Under the pieces are notes generated by a model. It did not search any database. It worked only from the letters and a program-made list of their open reading frames with translations, and was not told where the DNA came from. From an uncultured Collinsella sp. (lineage in GTDB: Bacteria; Actinomycetota; Coriobacteriia; Coriobacteriales; Coriobacteriaceae), in assembly GCA_900547765.1 (NCBI GenBank), contig URIA01000002.1, positions 1 through 64,000 of the forward strand: a stretch of DNA of 64,000 nucleotides. Direction: 5' to 3'. A program made the translations under genes and the position numbers. Shown here piece by piece: positions 1 through 11,184 of the stretch; the stretch's first letter is position 1; every line of letters starts with the position of its first letter.

Positions 1-51
1 CGTCCTCCGATCTCCCGGGGCCGGCCGGTCCGGCCCTCAGGGTATCGGGTT

Positions 52-87
52 CCCATATTCATCCGTACATGTACGGATGAATATGGG
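52..87. repeat. 36-bp perfect palindrome
   Basis: A perfect inverted repeat with no loop; each half is CCCATATTCATCCGTACA. It lies upstream of the beta-glucoside operon leader. It could be a regulator operator or a cruciform-forming repeat. The rest of positions 1-195 holds a GC-rich hairpin (115-149, arms GGGCTGGCG/CGCCAGCCC) and no convincing gene. Confidence 0.7.
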
Positions 88-175
88 AGGTGTTCGGATG
101 AAGTTGATATTCAAGGGCTGGCGGGCCGACATCTACCGTTCGCCAGCCCGATGGTCCCCGGGGCGGGGAGAGCGC

Positions 176-181
176 TATAAT
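176..181 (+). promoter_or_regulatory. putative -10 box of the beta-glucoside operon
   Basis: A perfect TATAAT at this position lies just upstream of the antiterminator target. No good -35 hexamer stands 17 bases upstream, so the promoter may be activator-dependent or of a different class. Confidence 0.45.
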
Positions 182-195
182 GCATTCTGCATCTT

Positions 196-228
196 GGATT
201 GTTACTCCTGTGTGGAGGCATGCCCAAG
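196..228 (+). promoter_or_regulatory. RAT-like antiterminator target of the BglG/LicT protein
   Basis: The segment starts GGATTGTTACT and ends AGGCATGCCC, matching the pattern of ribonucleic antiterminators (GGATTGTTACT, loop, AGGC...CC). A second GGATTGTTAC copy at 242-251 runs directly into the terminator stem. The protein encoded next is a BglG/LicT-type antiterminator, so autogenous control of the operon is likely. Classical RAT sites overlap the terminator; here the second, degenerate copy does so. Confidence 0.75.
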
Positions 229-254
229 AGCAATACAACACGGATTGTTACGTA

Positions 255-298
255 AGGCATGACCGCAATAGCACTGCTATTGGCTATCATGCCTTTTT
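255..298 (+). terminator. leader terminator of the beta-glucoside operon
   Basis: The outer stem AGGCATGA (255-262) pairs with TCATGCCT (287-294), with an inner CAATAGCA/TGCTATTG stem and a T-run at 293-298. It stands between the RAT site and the antiterminator gene, the expected place for the conditional terminator. Confidence 0.8.
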
Positions 299-327
299 CT
301 GTGAGTGTTCTTGAAAGGAGGTTCACC

Positions 328-1167
328 ATGCTTGCAATTAAAAAGCTTAACAACAACGCGGTTCTTTGCCGTGACGGACAGGGGCGAGATGTCATCGCCA
401 TGGGCAGGGGCGTCGGTTTCGGCGGAGATTTTCCTCGAGAGCTCCCTCTTTCTAAAATCGAGCATACGTTTTACGACATTGATCCTAAAGGACAAGATGT
501 CATGAGGGATCTTCCCTCGGATATCGTGATGTTTGCGGCGAAAGTTATGGACATCGTTGCCAACGAACTGCCCTACGACCTCTCGACCAATGCGACGCTG
601 TTCATGGCTGATCACCTGTCGTTTGCCGTTGCGCGAGCCCAAAAGGGGGTCCGCATCGCGATGCCTCTTGCCTATGAAGTGCGGGAGACGTATCCGAAGG
701 AATACAAGGCTGCCCAGTTTATCGTCATGCGACTCGAGAAGGAGCTCGGAGAGCGGCTTCCCAAGGATGAGATTGCCAGTATTGCGATGAATCTCGTGAA
801 CGCACGGGTTGTTGAAGCCGTCAAAGCCACGGCCGAGCCCGCAAAGCAGTTCGACGATATGCTCGAGGACGTTATCGAGATTCTCGAAAGCGATTTCCGC
901 ATTATTGTCGACCGCGATTCCTTTGATTTCACCCGCTTCGCCACGCATCTGCGGTACCTGTTCAAGCGCATTCAAGCCGGCGAGTCGCTGAACAGCGCCA
1001 ACATGCAGATGTACAAGAACTTTCGTGAGGAGTTTCCGCAGTTGGCAGAGTGCGTGAAGCATATCGGTTCCTATTGTCGTGAAACGTGGGACGCCACGCT
1101 CTCCGAGGAGGAGGAACTCTATCTGATGATCCATCTCAACCGGATCATCTCCAAAAAAGGATTGTAA
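328..1167 (+). CDS. BglG/LicT-family transcription antiterminator
   Basis: A 279-residue RNA-binding antiterminator controlled by PTS phosphorylation. The start at 328 is chosen for the GAAAGGAGG ribosome site just upstream; an in-frame ATG at 259 lies inside the leader terminator. The N-terminal ~55 residues match the co-antiterminator RNA-binding domain, followed by PRD1 (about 65-170) and PRD2 (about 170-279). Conserved PRD histidines can be placed at H96, H207 and H269. The usual second PRD1 histidine appears replaced by Asn (about N155, in AMNLVNA), which could alter the phosphorylation response. It probably binds the leader RNA ahead of its own gene and opens the downstream PTS and glucosidase genes when beta-glucosides are present. 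Confidence 0.92.
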   Translation: MLAIKKLNNNAVLCRDGQGRDVIAMGRGVGFGGDFPRELPLSKIEHTFYDIDPKGQDVMRDLPSDIVMFAAKVMDIVANELPYDLSTNATLFMADHLSFAVARAQKGVRIAMPLAYEVRETYPKEYKAAQFIVMRLEKELGERLPKDEIASIAMNLVNARVVEAVKATAEPAKQFDDMLEDVIEILESDFRIIVDRDSFDFTRFATHLRYLFKRIQAGESLNSANMQMYKNFREEFPQLAECVKHIGSYCRETWDATLSEEEELYLMIHLNRIISKKGL

Positions 1168-1237
1168 CCCGTAGCCATTCGGGGCATGACCTTTGCCGAT
1201 TCGAACAGTAAGCCAAGATTGTGCAAAGGAGCCAATG

Positions 1238-4251
<3,014 letters not shown>

Positions 4252-4304
4252 TAACGTTAAGATGGACAAATGCGCCCGTTGGGGGAATAGTCGTGCCACT
4301 TCGC

Positions 4305-4333
4305 TTGACAACAGGCTAAACTAGCTATTAAAC
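4305..4333 (+). promoter_or_regulatory. promoter of the LacI-family gene
   Basis: A consensus TTGACA at 4305-4310 is followed 17 bases later by TTAAAC (4328-4333). CTAAAC (4316-4321) and GTTTAG (4346-4351) form an inverted repeat around the start point that could be an operator. Confidence 0.5.
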
Positions 4334-4425
4334 ATTTACTACTCTGTTTAGATTGAATTTGCGGTCGTTTATTTGCCGAGCTATCGAGTTGCGATGCTCC
4401 GCCGCGGCCGTTGCTAGGGGGAACA

Positions 4426-5436
4426 ATGGCCAAAGCAAGTGTTCGCGAGATCAGCCGCATCACCGGTTTTTCGCCTGCGACCGTGTCCAACGCGCTCAAC
4501 CGCAAGCGCAGCGTGAGTGAGGAGACCGCCAAGGTCATCCTGGAGTGCGCACAGTCGCTGGGCTATCAGCAGTCGACGCAGCTCGAGAGCATCCAGTTTG
4601 TGCTTGCGCGCAAGACGGGCGCCATTCTGGACGAGAGCACCTTCCATCCTGCGGTCATTGAGGGCGTGGAGCGCCAGGCGCGCCGTCACGGTATGAGCAC
4701 GAGCTTTGTCTCGCTCGACTTTAGCGACTTGGACGCCGTGCGTCCGCAGGTCGAGGGCCTGATCGCCGATCCATCCGCCGCTATCGTGCTGATGGGTACC
4801 GAGCTGGGTGAGGAAGACTATGCCTTGTTCGCCAACGCTGCCGCCCACTTGATCGTGCTCGATGGCTGGAGCGATCGTCAGTACTTCGATGCCGTAGTCA
4901 TTGCCAACACCGACTCGGTGCTGCGCGCCGTGGACTACCTTATCGAGAAGGGTCACAAGCAAATCGGCTATCTGGCAGGCGACCTTCGCATCCGCAACTT
5001 TAAGGATCGCGAGCGCGGCTATCGCCAAGCGCTTGAGGATGCGGACCTTGAGGCCAACCCGACATGGCGCGTCACACTGGGCACCACGCTCGAAGGTGCT
5101 TATCGCGACATGGGCGCATGGCTCGACAGCGTCTCGCGCGACGACCTGCCGACGGCTTTCTTTGCCGAAAACGACGTGCTCGCCGTAGGCGCCATGCGCG
5201 CGCTGAACGAGCACGGCATACGTGCCCCCGAGGATGTCTCAATCATCGGCTTTGACGATCTGTCTTTGGGCGCCTTCTCCAATCCGCCGCTCACCACGGT
5301 GCACGTTCCCAAGCACGAGGTGGGCGAGATCGCGGTGCGCCGCCTGGTGGGCAACATCCGCAATCCCAAGAGCTATACCTGCAAGACGGCCGTGTCGACC
5401 TACTTTGTCGAGCGCCAAAGCGTGCGCGAGATCTAG
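4426..5436 (+). CDS. LacI-family transcriptional regulator
   Basis: A 336-residue DNA-binding repressor-type protein. Residues about 4-50 form the LacI helix-turn-helix and hinge (VREISRITGFSPATVSNALN), followed by a periplasmic-binding-protein-like sugar-sensing domain that ends with the usual IIGFDD and TTVHVPK motifs. The ATG at 4426 is chosen because AGGGGGA lies immediately upstream; a TTG at 4411 is less likely. It follows the beta-glucoside genes but has its own promoter, so it may control that operon or act elsewhere. Confidence 0.88.
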   Translation: MAKASVREISRITGFSPATVSNALNRKRSVSEETAKVILECAQSLGYQQSTQLESIQFVLARKTGAILDESTFHPAVIEGVERQARRHGMSTSFVSLDFSDLDAVRPQVEGLIADPSAAIVLMGTELGEEDYALFANAAAHLIVLDGWSDRQYFDAVVIANTDSVLRAVDYLIEKGHKQIGYLAGDLRIRNFKDRERGYRQALEDADLEANPTWRVTLGTTLEGAYRDMGAWLDSVSRDDLPTAFFAENDVLAVGAMRALNEHGIRAPEDVSIIGFDDLSLGAFSNPPLTTVHVPKHEVGEIAVRRLVGNIRNPKSYTCKTAVSTYFVERQSVREI

Positions 5437-5498
5437 TCGGAACGGCGCCAGACCCCAGAGCGGAAAAGTCCTTCTAGATTACCTAGAATGATTTTTCT

Positions 5499-5613
5499 GG
5501 GACGGGGATTTAAAACTCATTGATCCCCGTCCCGGGTAGCTCATTTGGGACGGGGCTTTTTTGACTGGTATGATTGGTGCGACCATTCGAACCAGCTAAA
5601 AGAGCCCCGTCCC
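5499..5613. repeat. alternating GGGACGGGG inverted-repeat array
   Basis: Four copies of a 10-mer alternate in direction: GGGACGGGGA at 5499-5508, its complement at 5524-5533, GGGACGGGGC at 5547-5556 and its complement at 5604-5613. Copies two and three form a terminator. A single half-copy recurs at about 46504-46512. Confidence 0.7.
5525..5562 (+). terminator. terminator after the LacI-family gene
   Basis: CCCCGTCCC (5525-5533) pairs with GGGACGGGG (5547-5555) and is followed directly by CTTTTTT. It separates the LacI gene from luxS. Confidence 0.75.
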
Positions 5614-5638
5614 AATTTAACTACCGAGAGGATCTGCC

Positions 5639-6127
5639 ATGGAGCGCATCGCGAGTTTTTCCGTTGACCATCTGCTGCTTGAGCCCGGCGTGTATGTGAG
5701 CCGCATCGACCGCGATCCGGCGACCGGCGCCGCCGTCACCACTTTTGACCTGCGCCTGACCACGCCCAATAAGGAGCCGGTTATGAACACGGCCGAATGC
5801 CACACCATCGAGCACTCGGGCGCGACGTTCCTTCGCAATCATGCCGAGTGGTCGAGCCGCATTGTCTACTTTGGTCCCATGGGCTGCCGTACGGGCTTTT
5901 ACCTCGTCGTGTTTGGCGAGGTGACGAGCGAGGAGATTCTGCCGCTCGTGCGTGAGCTGTTCGAGTTTGTCGCTGGCTTTGAGGGCGATATCCCCGGTGC
6001 CGCTCCCGAGGAGTGCGGTAACTACCTGGACCAGAACCTTCCCATGGCAAACTGGCTCGCGCGCCGCTACCTCGACCGCGACTTGGCCGATATCGACGAG
6101 AATCACCTGCACTATCAGCAGGCGTAA
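5639..6127 (+). CDS. luxS: S-ribosylhomocysteine lyase LuxS
   Basis: A 162-residue enzyme of the activated methyl cycle that cleaves S-ribosylhomocysteine to homocysteine and the precursor of autoinducer-2. The metal ligands H55 and H59 (HTIEH motif) and C126 (ECGNY) are all present, as are E58 and the catalytic C83 (GCRTGFYL). The length is typical. GAGAGGA provides the ribosome site. It stands alone between two terminators and is expected to be cytoplasmic and fully active. Confidence 0.97.
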   Translation: MERIASFSVDHLLLEPGVYVSRIDRDPATGAAVTTFDLRLTTPNKEPVMNTAECHTIEHSGATFLRNHAEWSSRIVYFGPMGCRTGFYLVVFGEVTSEEILPLVRELFEFVAGFEGDIPGAAPEECGNYLDQNLPMANWLARRYLDRDLADIDENHLHYQQA

Positions 6128-6157
6128 GGCTGCTTGCAGGAATAACGTTTGTGCCAG

Positions 6158-6188
6158 AAGCGCTCCCGCTCTTTGCGGAGCGCTTTTT
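6158..6188 (+). terminator. terminator after luxS
   Basis: The stem AAGCGCTCC (6158-6166) / GGAGCGCTT (6177-6185) is followed by a T-run. Confidence 0.85.
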
Positions 6189-6207
6189 TATGCCGAGTGC
6201 TCAAAAC

Positions 6208-6228
6208 AGAACAAGATTGTTCTAGAAT
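6208..6228 (+). promoter_or_regulatory. promoter/operator region of the DUF4867 gene
   Basis: The inverted repeat AGAACAA-GA-TTGTTCT (6208-6223) abuts a -10-like TAGAAT (6223-6228), about 35 bases before the start codon. The overlap suggests a repressor site. No clear -35 is seen. Confidence 0.45.
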
Positions 6229-6262
6229 GTTCATACTGTCACACAAACGAACAGGAGCGAAC

Positions 6263-6907
6263 ATGCATATCTACTCTGTCTCTGATCCCGAGTTCAAGTC
6301 CTATGGCAACGTTTGGGATAACGTTCCGTCCGAGCTTACGTCGCCCGTGCTCGAGGCACTTGCCTCCACGCCCATCCCCGAGGGCAGCAAGTATGTGGCC
6401 TCCGCGCCCGAGCTCGAGGGTGTCATGGATGCCGATAAGCTGGGCTTTCTCATGTTTGGCGGTCGTCCCTTCCAGCTGGGCTGGTGCAACGGCCACAACA
6501 CGCGTCTCAACTGCCTGGAGTACCACCGCGCGAGCGAGTTCAACCTGGGCGCCCGCGACTTTATCCTGCTCGTGGCGCATCGCTGGGAGATCGAGGACGG
6601 CAAGCTCGATACCGCGTGCGTCAAGGCGTTCCGCGTGCCGGCCGGCACGCTTGTTGAGGTTTTCAACACCACGCTTCACTACACGCCCTGCATGGTCGAC
6701 GACGGCGGCTTCCAGGTGATGGTGGCGCTGCCCGCCGGCACCAACGGCCCGCGCCCCGAGGCTGCAGCCGACATGCCTGCCGCCGGTGACGGCTACTGCT
6801 ACTGGAAGGCCGACAAGTGGGTTCTCTGTCATGCTGACAGCCCCAAGGCAGCCGAGGGCGGCTACGTAGGCCTCATCGGCAAAAACCTCGACATCACCGT
6901 GGACTAG
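6263..6907 (+). CDS. DUF4867 family protein
   Basis: A 214-residue protein resembling the DUF4867 family (start HIYSVSDPEFKSYG, then GWCNGHN...NCLEYHR and a VPAGTLVEV...TTLHYTPC segment). The histidine-rich, small-beta-strand pattern suggests a cupin-like fold and possibly a sugar or carbohydrate-derived ligand, but no reaction is established. The start at 6263 follows an AGGAG site; an in-frame upstream start would run through the luxS terminator. It has its own promoter with a palindromic operator candidate and is followed by a repeat-type terminator. Confidence 0.75.
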   Translation: MHIYSVSDPEFKSYGNVWDNVPSELTSPVLEALASTPIPEGSKYVASAPELEGVMDADKLGFLMFGGRPFQLGWCNGHNTRLNCLEYHRASEFNLGARDFILLVAHRWEIEDGKLDTACVKAFRVPAGTLVEVFNTTLHYTPCMVDDGGFQVMVALPAGTNGPRPEAAADMPAAGDGYCYWKADKWVLCHADSPKAAEGGYVGLIGKNLDITVD

Positions 6908-6914
6908 CGCATCG

Positions 6915-6961
6915 CCCCAAACCACCACAAAGGTGCCTGTCCCCTTTGCGGTGGTTTGGGG
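6915..6961. repeat. CACAAAGG-type hairpin repeat, copy 1 (reverse orientation)
   Basis: A long stem with arms CCCCAAACCACCACAAAGG and its near-complement surrounds the loop sequence TGCCTGTC. It is the reverse of copies at 17417, 21152 and 34938. The outer CCCCAAA/TTTGGGG pairs belong to this copy only. It probably works as a terminator for the DUF4867 gene. Confidence 0.75.
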
Positions 6962-7076
6962 CGGGCGGATATCGGGAAGTGCCAGACGGGGGAGGCTGCC
7001 GGGCGCCTTGCCGTCTGCGGATTTTGGGACATGTGGCCCGCTTTTTGAGCCTGCCTGTCGGTACACTAAAAGCACT

Positions 7077-8960
7077 ATGGGTACCCGCGAGCGACATATC
7101 GGCCACGCGGCCGCCCGATCCGCACCCGTGGCGGATCCCAGGGGCGGCAGGCTCTTCGCCATGCCGCGATTCCTTGTTGGCATAACGCATCAGGTGTACC
7201 GTCACCGCGTCTTTGCTATCGCCGGCGCCATCACCGCGCTGTTCCTCATGCTTTTGGCAGTCTTGCCGGCGCTGTTCGCCTTCGACCCCAAACTTTCTAA
7301 CGCCGTGCCCGCCTATAGCGAGGTGTCCGAAGAGGTCGTGGATGCGCTCGTCCACTCGAGCTCTCCCCCGCTTCTTGTCGCCGCAATTATATTTTCGATC
7401 TGGGGCGTATCGGTCTATCTGCGCTGTTTGGACTATGTGTTGCGCCGCCGCCTTGTTGCCATCGCCACCATCTGCGCCCTGTGGATGATCGAAGTCATTC
7501 TCAAGTACAAGTCGTTCACGCCGTTCTATGCCACCGTGCTGTGGTACCTGTACTACGTGCCCATGACGCTCATTCCGCTGCTCTACCAGTTGTGTGGTTT
7601 GCGCCTTGCGGGTCTGGAGCAACACCGCCTGGGTCGCCGCTACTGCGCTGCGCTGTGGATTGTGGCCATCCTGCTTATCGGATTTGTGCTCACCAACGAT
7701 TTTCACCAGCAGGTCTTCCGCTTTGACCGTACAAGCGACACCTGGAGCAACGATTACACGTACGGCTGGGGTTATTTCGCCGTCTTAGTGTGGACGGCCT
7801 TTAACTTTGTGGCCTTTTTTATCCTGGTTGGTCGGTCCTCGTCCTTTCGCATCCAGCGTTTCTCGGGCACGGCGGCGCTCGTGCTGCTGGGCGGCGCGTT
7901 CTTTGCCATCTCATATGCGTTGCGCGTGCCCTGGGCATGGAGGCTCAACTTCTCGCTCATCTATTGCGTCTTGTGCGTGGTGGCGATGGAAATCTGTCTC
8001 GATTGCGGTGTCATTCCGTCATATCACGACATCGCCGGCATCTTCGACACCTTGCCGCTCGACCTCAAAGTTCTAACGCGCGACTTGCAGGAAGTCTATG
8101 CCACGCCGGTGTCGAAGCCAATGCCGGCGGGCGTGTGCGAAGAGCTGCGAGCCCAGGAACACGGGCATGCCCATGCCTTTGCCGTGGAGTCCAATCCCGA
8201 TGTGATGTACCGAGCCTTTCCACTGCTGGGCGGATCGGCCCTGCTTGCCCAAGACGTGTCGGATCTCAACGAGCTTAACCGTGAACTGGCACACCGTCGC
8301 ATGGAGCTGCAACGCCAAAACGAGCTGCTCGCCGCCGACTACGACCTTAAGACGCATTTGGCAGATCAAGAGGCCGAGACCTTATTGGTCCAAGACGTGG
8401 ACCAAGCGCTTGCCCGCGCGCTCGAAGGGATGTACGACCTGCTGAGCTCGCTGCCGCCATTGACCGACGAAGCGTCTTCGCACGAGCGCTACCGCATGCT
8501 GCAGCGCGCCAAGATGCTCGTCGCCTATTGCAAGCGCAAGGGGTCGCTCACGTTGGCACAGCACGGGGAGAGCGGTTTTGATCGCGACCGCATTCAGCTC
8601 ATCGCCAACGAGCTCGCAAGCGACCTGCGCACCATCGATATCGATTGCGCCTCGATTATCGCCATACGGCGCCCGTTGCACGCCAGTACGGTAAGCGCCC
8701 TGTACGACTGCGTGTATGACTTTGCGTTTTTTGCCTACACCACCGACCATCCGGCGCTTATGTATCACTTGGGCGACCATGACCGATGCAGTGTCGAGCT
8801 GCGCGCCACGCTTTTTTCCAACGATGATGCAGATCTTTCGCAGACGCCCGCTGCGCAAGAGCTCGAAAGCGCTCTGCAAGGGCGCAACGTGGCATACCGC
8901 CTTGAGGGCGAGTCCGGCCAGCTGCGCATGATCGTCTTGATGCCGAGGGCGGGTGAGTGA
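7077..8960 (+). CDS. 7TM membrane sensor with no visible kinase domain
   Basis: A 627-residue membrane protein. About seven hydrophobic segments lie between residues 45 and 310, as in the N-terminal 7TM region of some histidine kinases. A coiled-coil (about 400-445) and a helical segment resembling a dimerisation domain follow, with no phosphoaccepting histidine motif and no ATP-binding N- or G-boxes. It is therefore a candidate sensor partner or pseudokinase for the histidine kinase encoded next, whose start overlaps its stop codon. The start is uncertain: ATG 7077 has a -10-like TACACT (7062-7067) so close that the mRNA may be nearly leaderless; ATG 7161 is the alternative. Confidence 0.7.
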   Translation: MGTRERHIGHAAARSAPVADPRGGRLFAMPRFLVGITHQVYRHRVFAIAGAITALFLMLLAVLPALFAFDPKLSNAVPAYSEVSEEVVDALVHSSSPPLLVAAIIFSIWGVSVYLRCLDYVLRRRLVAIATICALWMIEVILKYKSFTPFYATVLWYLYYVPMTLIPLLYQLCGLRLAGLEQHRLGRRYCAALWIVAILLIGFVLTNDFHQQVFRFDRTSDTWSNDYTYGWGYFAVLVWTAFNFVAFFILVGRSSSFRIQRFSGTAALVLLGGAFFAISYALRVPWAWRLNFSLIYCVLCVVAMEICLDCGVIPSYHDIAGIFDTLPLDLKVLTRDLQEVYATPVSKPMPAGVCEELRAQEHGHAHAFAVESNPDVMYRAFPLLGGSALLAQDVSDLNELNRELAHRRMELQRQNELLAADYDLKTHLADQEAETLLVQDVDQALARALEGMYDLLSSLPPLTDEASSHERYRMLQRAKMLVAYCKRKGSLTLAQHGESGFDRDRIQLIANELASDLRTIDIDCASIIAIRRPLHASTVSALYDCVYDFAFFAYTTDHPALMYHLGDHDRCSVELRATLFSNDDADLSQTPAAQELESALQGRNVAYRLEGESGQLRMIVLMPRAGE

Positions 8961-8962
8961 CG

Positions 8963-10456
8963 ATGCAGATTTCGCTCATCCTTCCCCAAATCGTTGCGCT
9001 CGATGTTGTCTTTGCCCTGGCTGCGTGTCTGCAGACGATCCACGTCCCGCTCATTTCATCGCGCCGCTCGTCCTATAACCGTAAGGTGATTTGCGCCTAC
9101 GAGACGAGCTTCGTGGTTCACCTGGTGGTTTCGGCGCTTATCCTGTTCGCGTCGTCTGGCTCGTATCTGGTGGCGCCGCTTGACGTTTGCGCCAGGGCAA
9201 TGGGCGGAGTGCTGTGGCTCAATGCCGCGATTTTTGCCTATGGCGTGGTGCTTATGGTGCGCTATCGTCGCCCCGTCATGCTGGTCGAGCTGCTGCTTGT
9301 TGTCGCCGTTACACCGCCGGTGGTTTTTGCCATGGGCTCGGCGTGGGCCGTTGTCCTTATCGCAGAGGGAGCGTTCTTCCTGTTCCGTTCCATCGCGGCG
9401 CTCTTGATGGATGTCCGCAACCGCCAGGAGGATATCACCGCGTTCTCGACGATCGAAACCATCAACGTGATTCCCGTGGGCATCCTGTATCTGGACCCGA
9501 GGGGCCGTCCGCTGCTCATGAACCGCTGCATGCGAAAAAACCTGGTGGAGCTTCATATGCCCACCGACCTAGGTGATATGAGCGGAACATGGAACGACCT
9601 GCGCAAACTCAGCATGCAAATGCCCGAAAGCAGCCAGAACCGCGTGCGGATTAATCTGGACCGCTTTGGTGAGGCGCGGGCGGTGGTCGAGGTTTCTCCC
9701 GCCGAGATTCGCTTGTTTGTGCACGACGAGGTTATGGTTTCGGGCCGCCTCTTTGAGCGCATTATCGGACTGGACGTGACGGAATACGCACACGCCTACG
9801 ACCGCCTGGCGCAAGCCAACCACCTGCTTGAGCTTGCGGGCCAAGAGCTCCAAGCCCAGATCGAAGAAGTCAAAAAAGTTGCTGACAATGCGGCCTATCT
9901 GCGTATGCGCGCTCGCGTGCACGACGTGATCGGGCAGCGCCTGTCCATCCTCCATCGTTATCTGGAGGAGGGGCGCCTGGACGACGAGTCGCTCGAGCAG
10001 ATCGACCCGTTGCTGCGCTCGATCGCCGCCGATCTGCGCAGTGGCGGTGCCAGTGAGCCTGTGGAGCAGCTGGGTGATATCGTCCACGCCTTTGGCCTGG
10101 TGAGCGTGCAGATCGATGTGGAGGGCGAGCTGCCAAGCGACGCGCGTGTCGCCGCAGCCTTTCTGCAGATTATCCGCGAAGCCTCGACCAATGCCACCAA
10201 GCATGCACAGGCCCATCAGGTCCATGTGCGCCTGCGGCAGGAGACGTCGGAAGACGGCGCTGTTGCGCGGATGGCCGTTTCTAACGACGGCGCGCCTGCA
10301 CCCGTATCGTATCGCGAGGGAACGGGTATCCCAGGTATGAGGCATGTCGCACAGAATCTGGGCGGCAGCCTGGAAGTCCACACCGCCCCGCCCTTCACGC
10401 TTACGGTGTCCATCCCGCTCGCCTCCAACGCCACGGCCCAAAGGAGAAGCTCATGA
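8963..10456 (+). CDS. sensor histidine kinase (HisKA_3/NarX type)
   Basis: A 497-residue membrane kinase. Several N-terminal transmembrane segments (to about residue 140) are followed by a PAS-like region (about 155-270), a dimerisation domain with the phosphoaccepting His in RARVHDVIGQRL, and a C-terminal ATPase with N-box (REASTNATKHA) and glycine-rich box (GTGIPGMRHV). The preceding gene ends in GTGA at 8957-8960; ATG 8963 is preferred over GTG 8957 because of its spacing from GAGGGCGGG. Its own stop overlaps the response-regulator start by four bases, so the three genes should be made together. Confidence 0.9.
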   Translation: MQISLILPQIVALDVVFALAACLQTIHVPLISSRRSSYNRKVICAYETSFVVHLVVSALILFASSGSYLVAPLDVCARAMGGVLWLNAAIFAYGVVLMVRYRRPVMLVELLLVVAVTPPVVFAMGSAWAVVLIAEGAFFLFRSIAALLMDVRNRQEDITAFSTIETINVIPVGILYLDPRGRPLLMNRCMRKNLVELHMPTDLGDMSGTWNDLRKLSMQMPESSQNRVRINLDRFGEARAVVEVSPAEIRLFVHDEVMVSGRLFERIIGLDVTEYAHAYDRLAQANHLLELAGQELQAQIEEVKKVADNAAYLRMRARVHDVIGQRLSILHRYLEEGRLDDESLEQIDPLLRSIAADLRSGGASEPVEQLGDIVHAFGLVSVQIDVEGELPSDARVAAAFLQIIREASTNATKHAQAHQVHVRLRQETSEDGAVARMAVSNDGAPAPVSYREGTGIPGMRHVAQNLGGSLEVHTAPPFTLTVSIPLASNATAQRRSS

Positions 10457-11073
10457 TCCGCGTGTTAATCGTCGAAGACCAGGCTATCTTGCGCGAGAGC
10501 CTGGCGCGTTCCGTGGGCGACCAGCCCGACATGACCGTTGTCGCCGCGATCGCCGACGCCTCGGATGCCTTGGACGTTGTGCTCAAGGAGCGCCCGGACA
10601 TGATACTGATGGACGTATGCACCGAGCATGATTCCAACGGCATCGTGGCGGCGGCGCGCATTAAAGAACAACTGCCCGAGTGCCGCGTCATTATCATGAC
10701 CGGCATGCCCGAGATCACCTTTGTCGATCAGGCCCGCGAGGCGGGCGTCGATAGCTTTGTGTACAAGAACGTCGGTATCGACGAGTTGTTCGCCGTGATG
10801 CGCTCCACGCTGGCGGGCTATTGCACGTTTCCCAAGCCGCCCGAGAGTATTTTTTCGGGTACGGCGGCACTCGACGATGTTGAGCTATCGATTTTGCGCC
10901 TTGCCTGCGAGGGCAAGAGCCGTCGCGAGATCGCGGCCGAGCTGTTTATGAGTGAGGGCACCATCAAGCGTCGCATCTCGGAGATCCTCAACAAGACCGG
11001 CTACGACAACATCATGCGCTTGGCCGTGCGCGCAGTAACGGACGGCAGCATCGTTCCCAATATGGAGCGCTAG
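10453..11073 (+). CDS. NarL/LuxR-family response regulator
   Basis: A 206-residue two-component regulator. The receiver domain (1-120) has acidic residues near the N-terminus (VEDQ), the phosphoacceptor Asp in ILMDVC and the switch Lys in VYKN. The C-terminal LuxR-type helix-turn-helix (about 140-200) reads LSILRLACEGKSRREIAAEL. ATG 10453 overlaps the kinase stop (ATGA) and has an AAGGAGA site inside the kinase gene. The kinase encoded just upstream is its obvious partner; target genes are unknown. Confidence 0.93.
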   Translation: MIRVLIVEDQAILRESLARSVGDQPDMTVVAAIADASDALDVVLKERPDMILMDVCTEHDSNGIVAAARIKEQLPECRVIIMTGMPEITFVDQAREAGVDSFVYKNVGIDELFAVMRSTLAGYCTFPKPPESIFSGTAALDDVELSILRLACEGKSRREIAAELFMSEGTIKRRISEILNKTGYDNIMRLAVRAVTDGSIVPNMER

Positions 11074-11101
11074 CGCTCGTTACGCATCGGCACAAAAACG
11101 A

Positions 11102-11132
11102 CGGGGCCGCAGGATCAACTCCTGCGGCCCCG
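11102..11132. terminator. bidirectional terminator between convergent units
   Basis: The stem GGGGCCGCAGG (11103-11113) / CCTGCGGCCCC (11121-11131) is followed on the minus strand by GTCGTTTTTG. It ends the lipoprotein transcript and may also stop the response-regulator transcript. Confidence 0.75.
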
Positions 11133-11184
11133 CCTGACATGTGCGCGGATGTATCCGCCAATCCGCGGCCGTCGATGTCTGCCG

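Noticed and set aside
77..262. 61-codon ORF with a CYSCVEACP-like cysteine cluster
   Set aside because: It crosses the palindrome, the antiterminator target and the leader terminator, and has no ribosome site; the cysteine pattern comes from the RAT sequence.
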